64,000 nucleotides of DNA from Rhodoferax sp. U11-2br (GTDB lineage Bacteria; Pseudomonadota; Gammaproteobacteria; Burkholderiales; Burkholderiaceae_C). The notes beneath the pieces are model-generated. The model ran no database searches and was not told where the DNA came from. It saw only the letters and a program-made list of their open reading frames with translations. Numbering within the stretch: the stretch's first letter is position 1; the number at the start of each line of letters is the position of its first letter. The stretch spans positions 1-64,000 of the forward strand of contig NZ_JAHFZF010000004.1 of the NCBI RefSeq assembly GCF_018619435.1, read 5' to 3'. A program made the position numbers and the translations under genes. Positions 44,314 through 53,300 of this stretch are shown piece after piece.

Positions 44314-45321
44314 ATGGCCAACCAACCGCTGACCCACCACGAGATCCTGGGGCTGATCGAGCCGTTCACCCGCAGCGGTCGTCGGCTGGATATGGCGGGC
44401 AGTGACCGCGTCAAGCGTTGCCTGGTGTTCAAGCCCGAGACCTGCCCAAACCTCGCTGCCACCGCCCCGGCGCTGACGGACCGGCTGGAGTTGGACTGCC
44501 CAAGTGAGACCCGCTTTGTGCTGCGGCGCATCGTGGTCCATCCTGCGGGTTTACAGGCCACCCTGCAGACCGAAGGGGCCGATGTGGATAGCCTGCTCGC
44601 TGGGCTGCAGGCGGTGGACCCCGAGCCCTTGTTTCGCTCGGGCGATGGCTGGTGCATGGCCTGTAACCATCGGCTGATGTTGCCGACCAACACCCTGCAG
44701 CTCAGCAGTGCCGAAGTACAGGTACAGGGCCTGAGCCTGCGGCTCAAGATGCCCGCAGTGAAGGGTTACCCGGCCGAGCTGGAACTCACCGCCAACGCAG
44801 CCATTGACTTGCCCGACGACCTGCTGCAGGTGCTGGGCCGCCACTGGGCGCCCCTGACGCCCCACCCCAAGAACTGGCGCAGCAGCTTGCGTTTGCCTGG
44901 CCCCGATTCTGAGCGTAGCCATCTGGCTGTGAACCAGCTGGAGTTGGCGGCCCGGCATGTGGCGCAGACCCTGGCCCAGCCGCCGTCCTTGTTCCACCAG
45001 CAACAGGCTGGCGCACGCTGGCGGGTGGCTGCCCGACGTGCTGTGCCGCTGTTGATTCTGCTGGCCCTGGTGCTGGGTTCACTGGCCGTGCCTTACCTCG
45101 GTATTGCGCAGAACTCGGTCTACTGGATGCTGATCTTCAACGCGCCGCCGCTGTTGCTGTTATGGGGATTTTGCCTGCGCGAGATGCCCAGTTTTGAGTT
45201 GCCCCGCCCACCGCGTCGCCTGACTGCGGCCAGCTGGTGGGCCACACCACCTGTTGACACGCTGGTCAACAGCACGCACCCAACCACGTCCGCGACCACC
45301 GTGCCCGGTGGTGCGCCCTGA
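44314..45321 (+). CDS. Membrane protein A of the MoxR/VWA cassette
   Basis: A 335-residue protein of no family I can name. A large N-terminal part (about 1-245) is soluble, beginning MANQPLTHHEILGLIEPFTRSGR. Two hydrophobic helices (about 250-275 and 282-300) and a polar tail follow. It is clearly paralogous to the protein at 47858: PLTHHEIL, PFTRSGR, VFKP, LAQTLAQPP and ARRAVPLL recur there at the same places. The start at 44314 has a GAGCGGAG upstream and fits the paralogue start. It lies 29 bases before the ATPase gene. Confidence 0.72.
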   Translation: MANQPLTHHEILGLIEPFTRSGRRLDMAGSDRVKRCLVFKPETCPNLAATAPALTDRLELDCPSETRFVLRRIVVHPAGLQATLQTEGADVDSLLAGLQAVDPEPLFRSGDGWCMACNHRLMLPTNTLQLSSAEVQVQGLSLRLKMPAVKGYPAELELTANAAIDLPDDLLQVLGRHWAPLTPHPKNWRSSLRLPGPDSERSHLAVNQLELAARHVAQTLAQPPSLFHQQQAGARWRVAARRAVPLLILLALVLGSLAVPYLGIAQNSVYWMLIFNAPPLLLLWGFCLREMPSFELPRPPRRLTAASWWATPPVDTLVNSTHPTTSATTVPGGAP

Positions 45322-45350
45322 GAATCCTCGAACAAGAACAAGGTCAACCC

Positions 45351-46460
45351 ATGCTTGGCAACCCCATGAACATCCCACCAGTCTCCATCGCTGCGGCCAA
45401 GGCCGCGCTGATCGAGCAGTACGCGGACGCGACCCTGCGCCGCCGCGCCACCATGTTGTGGGGCACACGGGGTGTCGGCAAGTCGTCCATCGTGCGTCAG
45501 GTGGCCGAGCATTTCAAGGTGCCGCTGGTGGACTTGCGCCTGACCACCATCGAGCCGGTGGACATCCGTGGTGCGATTTATGCTGACGATGCACTGGCCA
45601 AAACCGTGTGGTTTCCGCCCGAGTTTCTGCCGTCCCCGTCCGACCCGGCGGGCATTTTGTTTCTGGACGAACTCACCGCTGCCGATAAACGGCTGCAGGT
45701 GTCGGCCTACTCGCTGATCCTGGACCGGCGTGTGGGCAACTATGTGCTGCCCGATGGCTGGCAGGTGATTGCGGCGGGCAACGCCAGCTTTCACGATGCG
45801 GTCAGCAACGACATGGGCACCGCGCTGGCCGACCGCATGTTCCACTTCAATGTGCAAACGGTGATCGACGCTTTCCTGGCTCACGCCTTGTCACAGGACT
45901 TTGCGCCCGAGGTGATAGCATATTTGCGGGTGCGGCCCGACAAGCTTGACGACACCCAGGCGCAACTGGCCAACGACCACCTGATTGGTGCCAGCCCACG
46001 CGGCTGGGAAGACATCTCGAATGTGCTCAAGTCAGGTTTGTCGGAAGCCACCAAGCGGATCTTGGTGCAGGGTCGTATTGGCGCCGCCAACGCCGCCGAG
46101 TTTTTTGGGGTGCTGCGTGAAATCCAGGCTGCGGTGGATGTGGTGCGCCTGCTGGCGGCCAAACGCGGCGCCGAGACGGTGGCTCTGTTGCCCAAAACGC
46201 TGGACGGGCTGTACGGCACCATCTATGGCCTGCTGGCGGCCTGTCGCGAAGAAAGTACCGTGAGCCGCGCGCTGGAGATCATCGAGCAGTTTGCCGACAT
46301 CCGCAGCAGCACGGCCTTGCCTATCGTGGAAGGCCAGACGCTGGCGATGGAGCTGCTGATGCAACGCGCCTTGGAGAGTGGGCTGGAGGCGGCCATCCTC
46401 GACAGCCCGGTGTATGCCCGCTACACCGAGCGGCGTGCCAAAGAGGCAGCGCGTGGCTGA
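45351..46460 (+). CDS. MoxR-type AAA+ ATPase
   Basis: A 369-residue AAA+ protein. Walker A is GTRGVGKSS (about 38-46). Walker B is ILFLDELTAADKRLQ (about 102-116), and sensor 1 lies in GWQVIAAGN (Asn near 144). PVDIRGAIYADD near residue 70 and the C-terminal helical lid follow. MoxR ATPases remodel or load VWA partners, and the VWA gene starts inside its last codons. Met at 45351 or 45366 may be the start. Its role is inferred from context. Confidence 0.88.
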   Translation: MLGNPMNIPPVSIAAAKAALIEQYADATLRRRATMLWGTRGVGKSSIVRQVAEHFKVPLVDLRLTTIEPVDIRGAIYADDALAKTVWFPPEFLPSPSDPAGILFLDELTAADKRLQVSAYSLILDRRVGNYVLPDGWQVIAAGNASFHDAVSNDMGTALADRMFHFNVQTVIDAFLAHALSQDFAPEVIAYLRVRPDKLDDTQAQLANDHLIGASPRGWEDISNVLKSGLSEATKRILVQGRIGAANAAEFFGVLREIQAAVDVVRLLAAKRGAETVALLPKTLDGLYGTIYGLLAACREESTVSRALEIIEQFADIRSSTALPIVEGQTLAMELLMQRALESGLEAAILDSPVYARYTERRAKEAARG

Positions 46461-47847
46461 CGACTTGCCCGAACCGGAGGCGCTCTACCGCCACCGTGGC
46501 ACGCGTGCGGTAGCGCGCATGGTGGAGTTTGCGCCGTCCACCGGTGGGCTGGCGCTCTGGGTCAAACACCAGAATGTCTCGGAGTCACAAGCCTTTTGGG
46601 CATCTGGCCCTTTATTGTTAACGGATGGTTGCACCATTTTTTATAGCGAACGCTTTGAGGCGCTACCCCTGCCCGAGCAGGTCGGCCACGTCGCGCACGA
46701 GGTGCTGCACATCGCGCTACGGCATCCGCAGCGTTACCTGGCGCTCCAACAGCTACTGGGTGATGTGGACCTGGCGCTGTTTAACCTCTGCGCCGATGCC
46801 ATTGTCAACAGCGCCCTGAGCCACCTGAGCTGGCTGCAGCTGCCACAGGACGCGGTGTATCTGGACAAGCTGCTCAAAACCGCGCTGCAGCTGGACCTGC
46901 CGGTTGACCAAGCCTTGCTGCAATGGGATGTGGAAACCCTCTACCGCGCGGTGGATGACCGTGGCGCTCCGCCAGACAAAGGCAAGGTTCAGAGCCGCAG
47001 CAGCGCTGCCGCCCACCAGCCAAGCAAGCAGGGCCAGGCGAACCATCAGCCCAGCGCCGCAGGTCAGACGGCGGCGGCCAGTGGATCATCCCAAACCGCA
47101 GATGGCCAGCGCGCGGTCCGTGCCCGAGCCCTGGGCCACCCCACACAGCGTGATCTGGTGCCCAGTGAACAGACCCAGGGTTCGCCCGAATCCCAGGCCG
47201 AGCTGGCGCGCGAGTGGTGCGAGCGTCTCACCCGCGCCCATGCGGGTGACGGTGCCCACTCGATGTTGCGCAGCCTGATGGCAGACCTGCCCAAATCCCG
47301 CACACCGTGGGAGCAGGTCTTGCGCACCCAGCTGGCGCGCAGCCTCTCGCATGAGCCGGAGTTGTCCTGGTCGCGCCCCTCGCGCTCTTACCTGGCCAAC
47401 CAGGGGCGCAGTGGTCCGCATCACCGTATGCCGTTCGAGCCGGGCACCAGCCCAGGCCGGGCGGTGCCGCGTCTGGTGCTGGTGGTGGATGTGTCGGGCT
47501 CGATAAACGACGACTTGCTGCAGCGTTTTGGCCGCGAGATCGGCGCCATCACCCGGCGCCTGGCCACAGGTGTGACGCTGGTGGTGGGGGATGACCGTGT
47601 GCGCCAGGTGCTGCGTTTTGCACCCGGCCGCTTCACGCTGGATCAGCGCGAATTCAAGGGTGGTGGCGGCACCGATTTCACCCCGCTGCTCGAAGAAGCC
47701 GAGCGCCATGTGCCCGACATCATTGTGGTGTTGACCGACCTGGACGGCCCGGCGCGCCATCGTCCACGTTGCCCGGTGCTCTGGGCGGTGCCGCAAATGG
47801 CAGCGTTGATGGCGCCCCCCTTTGGTCGCAAATTGGTGCTGAGCTGA
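46453..47847 (+). CDS. DUF2201-like protein: HExxH metallopeptidase plus VWA domain
   Basis: A 464-residue protein. The N-terminal half has a zincin motif HEVLHIALRH (Glu83 region, with a third ligand candidate Asp in FNLCADAIVNS). A Gln/Ser-rich linker spans about 175-260. The C-terminal half holds a VWA domain with MIDAS DVSGS at about 346-350 and GGGGTDFTPLLEEAE. The GTG start at 46453 overlaps the ATPase stop by eight bases and GAGG precedes it. The pairing with a MoxR ATPase is the known theme; whether it is an active protease is unproven. Confidence 0.82.
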   Translation: MADDLPEPEALYRHRGTRAVARMVEFAPSTGGLALWVKHQNVSESQAFWASGPLLLTDGCTIFYSERFEALPLPEQVGHVAHEVLHIALRHPQRYLALQQLLGDVDLALFNLCADAIVNSALSHLSWLQLPQDAVYLDKLLKTALQLDLPVDQALLQWDVETLYRAVDDRGAPPDKGKVQSRSSAAAHQPSKQGQANHQPSAAGQTAAASGSSQTADGQRAVRARALGHPTQRDLVPSEQTQGSPESQAELAREWCERLTRAHAGDGAHSMLRSLMADLPKSRTPWEQVLRTQLARSLSHEPELSWSRPSRSYLANQGRSGPHHRMPFEPGTSPGRAVPRLVLVVDVSGSINDDLLQRFGREIGAITRRLATGVTLVVGDDRVRQVLRFAPGRFTLDQREFKGGGGTDFTPLLEEAERHVPDIIVVLTDLDGPARHRPRCPVLWAVPQMAALMAPPFGRKLVLS

Positions 47848-47857
47848 GGTCCGAGCC

Positions 47858-48829
47858 ATGACCGCCACCCCCCTGACCCACCATGACATCCTGGCGCTGG
47901 TGGCGCCGTTCAGCCGCAGTGGCCGACAGGTGGATTTGCCCGCCTGCGACCGCATCCAGCGTCGGGTGGTGTTCAAGCCAAGGGACCACGCCGCCGACGC
48001 CCCTGGGTTGCCCGGTCTACGTGAGTTGCTGGCGCTTGAAAAAGTTGGCCAGAGCAGCTACCGCCTGACCCGCACCCTGGTGCTGGCCAGTGGCCTGCAG
48101 GCCCGCCTGACGGCCAGCGTCGCCGATCCCGCACAGCTGTTGCAGCGGGTGGATGCGGTGCCTGTTGGGCAACACTTTGCGCTGGGGGAGGGTTTTGCCA
48201 TCGCGCGGCACTATGCCTTGCAGTCAGAGGCACAAGCGCCGGTGCTCAGCAGCGCTGTGGTGCAGGTGGGTGACCTGAGCCTGATGATGACGGTGTCACC
48301 GGTGCGAAGTGTCTCTGCCGATGTGCTGCTGAGCGCACCGCCGGGCCAGGTGCTGGACATCCCGCAGGACCTGCTGGCGGTGCTGGGCTGGGCCTGGTCG
48401 CCGCTGAGCGCCACGCGCGAGGGTTGGAGCGGCAAGTTCCGCCTGCGCGGCACACCCGACCAGCGCACCCGCCGCGCCGAGGCCGCGCTGGATCGTGTGG
48501 CCACCCATCTGGCGCAGACGCTGGCGGCGCCACCTGCGGAGTTTCATGACGTGCATTGGCTGGCGCGCTGGCGGGTGGTGTGGCGCCGTGCCATCCCGCT
48601 GCTGACACCCATCTGCATCCTGATCACCGTGCTGGCCATGCCGCGGCTGGCGATTGACGACATTCCGGGGCTTTGGACGGTGGTCTACCAGCTGCCCACG
48701 GTGTTGATTGCCATCAGTTTCATGACGCAGGATCTGCCGCGCTTCGAGATCCCGCCCTGGCCGCGCCAAAGCAATGCCAGCAGCTGGTGGCGCCAGCGTG
48801 AACCGGACGGTGGGCCCAAACCGGACTGA
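47858..48829 (+). CDS. Membrane protein A' of the MoxR/VWA cassette (paralogue)
   Basis: A 323-residue paralogue of the protein at 44314, beginning MTATPLTHHDILALVAPFSRSGR. It shares VVFKP, LAQTLAAPPAEFH and RWRVVWRRAIPLL. It also has two C-terminal hydrophobic helices (about 245-265 and 275-292) and a polar tail. The gene starts ten bases after the VWA stop with GAGG upstream. The duplication brackets the ATPase and VWA genes, which suggests that the two membrane proteins form a hetero-complex. Function unknown. Confidence 0.72.
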   Translation: MTATPLTHHDILALVAPFSRSGRQVDLPACDRIQRRVVFKPRDHAADAPGLPGLRELLALEKVGQSSYRLTRTLVLASGLQARLTASVADPAQLLQRVDAVPVGQHFALGEGFAIARHYALQSEAQAPVLSSAVVQVGDLSLMMTVSPVRSVSADVLLSAPPGQVLDIPQDLLAVLGWAWSPLSATREGWSGKFRLRGTPDQRTRRAEAALDRVATHLAQTLAAPPAEFHDVHWLARWRVVWRRAIPLLTPICILITVLAMPRLAIDDIPGLWTVVYQLPTVLIAISFMTQDLPRFEIPPWPRQSNASSWWRQREPDGGPKPD

Positions 48830-48870
48830 TCCGGCCCGCGTTGCCCTGTGTTCTGGTCTTTGCAGACCGT

Positions 48871-49812
48871 TCAGGTCGGGCTGGGTGGCTGGTCCGTCAG
48901 CGAGGCTGCTTCCAGGATCGGGTGGTCGATCTTGTTCAAGAACAGGCGGGCGACGCGTGGGGTGGTGTTGAGCAATCTGGCAATGTCGTCGATGTCATCG
49001 GGTATCGCGGCGTTGTCCCAGCCCAGGGCGGTGTGGCGCGCCAGGCGCACCGCCAACACCACACATTGCACGTTGCTGCGTTCGGCATGGCGGTCGTCGC
49101 TGATGCTGATCAGCAACTCGGGCAGGCGCCACAGTTTCATCAAGGCTTGGCGCAAATCGGTGAGTTCGACGCCCAGCACCTCGCGCTGTATGGCGCGCGA
49201 GCGTAGTGTGGCGTCGGCAGCCTGGGCGTCGCGGATTTTGATCGCCAGCTCGGGGGCGTGTAGCCAGATCAGCATCTCGGCAAAGTCATGCAGGAACGCC
49301 GCCTGGTGGATGATGGTCGCGTCGGTGTCACCCCGATGCACTGCAAAGCCAAGTGCGAACTGGCCCGCACGCTCTGCTCTTCGTAGCAGTTTCTGCAAGC
49401 CTTCTTTGGCCTCGGGTTGATCGGTCAGCCAGTCTTCGACCGTGCGCTGCGGGCCAAACTGGCGAAAGAAAGGGGAGATGCCCATCAGCACCAGCGAGGT
49501 GGTGATCGACTCGGTTTCGGTGGCCTGGCTGGGTTTGCGCAGGCTGGCTGCATACGACAGCACCTTGAGTGTCATGAGCGGGTCGACCTGAATCACCGGG
49601 GTGAGCATGTTGGCGTCCACCTCGTCCTCGATGGCGCGCAACTCTTCGAGTGCCAGCGCAGTGGCGGCCAGCACCGGGATGTCCGCGTGCAGGAAATAGT
49701 GGGTCCAGGCGCCAATGTGGGGCCAAGGCACCTTGAGAAAGTTCACGGGTTGTGGCGTTGGTACAACCGGTACAGCCTCCAACGCGCCAGGCTGCTCTTT
49801 CTGATCTGTCAT
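48871..49812 (-). CDS. HDOD-domain protein
   Basis: A 313-residue HDOD protein. The domain starts near residue 50 with HADIPVLAATALALEEL, then LTPVIQVDPLMTLKVLSYAAS, and an HD-like helix region HQAAFLHDFAEMLIW. Full catalytic HD residues are not all evident, as usual for HDOD, which acts as a signalling or scaffold domain. The start at 49812 gives MTDQKEQPGAL and a GGA upstream. It is convergent with the MoxR/VWA cassette with 41 bases between stops. A two-component signalling role is likely. Confidence 0.85.
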   Translation of the reverse strand: MTDQKEQPGALEAVPVVPTPQPVNFLKVPWPHIGAWTHYFLHADIPVLAATALALEELRAIEDEVDANMLTPVIQVDPLMTLKVLSYAASLRKPSQATETESITTSLVLMGISPFFRQFGPQRTVEDWLTDQPEAKEGLQKLLRRAERAGQFALGFAVHRGDTDATIIHQAAFLHDFAEMLIWLHAPELAIKIRDAQAADATLRSRAIQREVLGVELTDLRQALMKLWRLPELLISISDDRHAERSNVQCVVLAVRLARHTALGWDNAAIPDDIDDIARLLNTTPRVARLFLNKIDHPILEAASLTDQPPSPT

Positions 49813-50323
49813 CGGAGTTTCCGTGTAATGGGTGGGCGGGAGTATCTGCTTAGGCACCAAGCCAGTCAAGCATTGGGGTCATTGCTATATTTTTTATCGG
49901 CAGCTGGTGTCGGAATATGAGTCTTTGGATGTCCAGGCCGGGATCGCTATGACAGCTCTTGCGCCTTGAGCTCCACCGCCATCCGTCGAGCCGCGCCTGA
50001 CCAGGCTGTCACACGGTGGTGGTTGTGGCTGCAGGATTGCGCTGGCGGGCAAGCTCACCGGGGGCCCTTTTGCATCTGCAAAACAAAGCTTTGGCGTCCA
50101 GGTGTTGCCACCCACAGCGGGCCGGACTTGCCTGCACCAGCGCGCTGCGTTACGCTTCGTGCGCCGACCCAAGCACTGGACACGATAGTGGCCAAGCACA
50201 TCGTGATCCCATAGATGCCATGCGGCGAGCCCTCGGTGCGCCATGTCCTACCTTGCCAGACCAGGGCCTGTGTTGCCACCAGTCACCAGTTGACCAAAGA
50301 TAAAGACATATCAGGGGAGTGCG
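49813..50323. other. 511-base gap upstream of the hybrid kinase
   Basis: Divergent promoters of the HDOD gene and the kinase gene should lie here. Near 49880-49905 a fragment, GCTATATTTTTTATC, matches one end of the dispersed repeat. I see no gene, tRNA or strong hairpin in the rest. Confidence 0.45.
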
Positions 50324-53300
50324 ATGAAGACTCGGGGACAGTTTTTGGCGATCATTCCGACGCTCATCCTGGTCATGGGCGGTTTGCTTGCCGTTTTTGA
50401 GAGCCGTCGCATTGCGCAGGAGCAGAGCACGGAGAAAACCGCCCGATTTGATGAACTGACACAGCAGGTTGCTGCGGACCTGTATAAGCGGCTGCAGAAC
50501 TACCAATACGGACTGCGTGGGGCGCGGGGGGCTGTGATTGTGGGTGGCCCGCAGGGCATCACACGGCAGAAGTTTCGCCTTTACATGCAGTCGCGTGAAC
50601 TGGCGCGAGAGTTCCCCGGCTCGCTCGGCTTTGGGTTTATACGGCGGGTGGCGCCGCCACATGAGGCGGCGTTTGTGAAATCAGCGCGTGCCGACGACAG
50701 CTCTGACTTCCGGATTCACCAGCTCACGCCGCACGACGGCGAGAAACTGGTCATCCAGTACATCGAACCTCAGGCCAGCAACCAGGCGGCGATCGGGCTG
50801 GATATCGCTTCCGAGCGCAAGCGTCTGCAGGCCGCTCAGGCCGCCATGGAGACGGGCCAGCCCACGTTGACCCATCCCATCACCCTGGTACAAATCAGCG
50901 GCTTGACGCACAGAGGTTTTTTGCTGCTGTTGCCCGCCTATCTGCCTGGCGCACCCCTGGGCACACCTCAAGAGCGGATCAAAGCGACCTGGGGGCTGGC
51001 CTACACGCCGCTGGTGATTGACGATGTCATGGCAGATCCCAGCTTCCAGAATGAGGCGTTCTCCCTGTCGTTGAGCGCGGTCATTTCACCCGGCGAGAAC
51101 CAGAGCTTTTTCACCAGCGAGCACTGGCCAGAAGCGGCGGCAGAGGGGCTGACCCAACAAGTCAGGATCCACCTGTTTGGACAGGACTGGGTGTTGACGG
51201 TCAAGGCGCGTCAGAAATTCCTCGCCAACCTCAACCATCTGAACCCCGACCGGGTGGCCTTTGGGATCGTGGGCGCTGCTGCGTTGCTGGCTGCGCTGGC
51301 GTATTTGGCACTGGGTGCGTCACAGCGCCGTCGTCAGGAGGCGATAGAACACTCCAAGTTGGCCGCGATTGTGGACAGTTCTTCCGATGCCATCATCGCC
51401 AACGACCTGACGGGGGTGGTGACCAGTTGGAACAAAACTGCGGAGAACATTTTTGGTTACACCGCCAGTGAAGCGATGGGTCACAAGCTGGCCGACCTGA
51501 TCGTGCCACCTGGACTGCTGTCGGAAGAAAAGCAGTTTCTGGACACGGTTGCCCGGGGCGGGGCGATCTCTCCGCGTGACACTTTCCGGCGCCGCAAGGA
51601 CGGTGAACTGATCAACGCGGCTGTCTCCATCTCCCCCATCTTTGACGCCAACCAGCATGTGATCGGCGCGGCCAAGACCTTGCGCGATGTGACCAAAGAA
51701 CTGCGTATGGAGGAGCGGTTTCAGCTGGCGATTGCATCCGCTGGCATTGGTGTCTGGGTGTGGCACCTGTCAAGCAACCTGCTGCACTGGAACCAGCGCA
51801 TGCGCGAGTTGTATGCCGTCCCGACGGCCGAGGGTGAATCTGATCACCTTTATGAGATTTGGCGTGGGCGAGTTCATCCAGAGGACATCGGCATGGCTGA
51901 ACACAAGTTGCAGCAGCTGATCGCGGGCGAGGGGCCCTATGACCCGGTATTTCGTATTGTTCTGGAAGACGCTCGGATACGTTGGATCCAAGCGTCGGCG
52001 CTGGTTGAACGCGATTTCAACGGCAAGGTGATGCAGATGGTCGGAACCAACATCGACATCACAGAGCAGGTCGAAAGCAAAACGCAACTGGTGGCGCTCA
52101 ATGCCTCGCTCGAAGACCAGGTGCGCCAGCGCACAGCACACCTGGAGGCCGCAAACCAGAAACTCCAGGAACAATCACGCTTCATCAACACCATCACCAA
52201 TGCAATGCCCAGCATGATTGGTTACTGGGATGCACAACTGCGCTGCCGTTATGCCAACCATGCGTATCTGCAATGGTTCGGGCGCGAGCCGGCTGCCATG
52301 CTGGGGATTCGCATGCAGGAGTTGCTGGGTGAGAACGTGTTCGCGTTGAACGAGCCCTACATCCGTGCAGCCTTGCGCGGGGAGTTGCAGAACTTCGAGC
52401 GGACCCTGATCAAGGCCGATGGGTTCACGGGTTATGCGCTGGCCAGCTACATCCCGGATGTGTTTGAAGGCAAGGTGAATGGCTTTCATGTGCTGGTGAC
52501 CGACGTGACCGAGGTCAAGCTGGCCGAGCTGCGCATGGCGGATCTGAACCGGGAGCTGGAGTTGAAGCGCCAGGAGGCAGAACGTGCGGTCCAGGCGAAA
52601 AGTGAGTTTCTCTCCAACATGAGCCACGAGATCCGCACCCCCATGAATGGGGTGCTTGGATTGGCGTATCTGCTGTCCAAGGCGGAACTGCCCAGCGAGG
52701 CGGCCCAGATGGTGCACAAGCTCCAGAGCTCGGGGCGTACCTTGCAGCGTATTCTTGATGACATCCTGGACTTCTCCAAGCTGGAGGCCTCGGGCATGGC
52801 GCTGGAAATGGCCGAGTTTGATCTTCAGGACATGATCAACAACGTCTCTGTCATGATGGAGGCATCGGCTGCTGCCAAGAATCTGGAGCTGGCGATTTCA
52901 CCTCCGCCGTTTGGCCAGAACCATCTGATCGGTGACCAGGTCCGCTTGGGCCAGGTTGTCATGAATCTGGTGGTGAATGCCATCAAGTTCACAAAAAGCG
53001 GGTTTGTGGCCTTGCGTATCTCCTGCCCCAGACAGGACGAGGCTGAAGTCACCCTCCATTTCGAAGTGGAGGACTCCGGCATCGGCATGAACCAGGAGCA
53101 GCTGGGTCGGCTTTTTGTGCCGTTTCAGCAGGCTGACCTCTCTACCACGCGCCAATTTGGAGGGACCGGCTTGGGCTTGTCGATCAGCAAGCGACTGCTG
53201 GAGATGATGGGCAGCAGCTTGCAGGTGCAAAGTGAACTTGGGCGAGGGAGCCGGTTTTACTTTGACGTGGTGTTCCAGCGGGGCACAACAAGCGCCGTTT

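Noticed and set aside
43068-44747. 559-codon minus-strand frame across the Ldh2 gene and membrane protein A
   Set aside because: It spans two real plus-strand genes and the gap between them. Composition is that of an antisense shadow.
46590-46640. Sequence in the VWA gene with GGGCCAGATGCC on the minus strand, like the dispersed repeat
   Set aside because: Only the right block resembles the family. The palindrome and ATAGCT block are absent, and the protein stays typical of its family there (TDGCTIFYSERFE).
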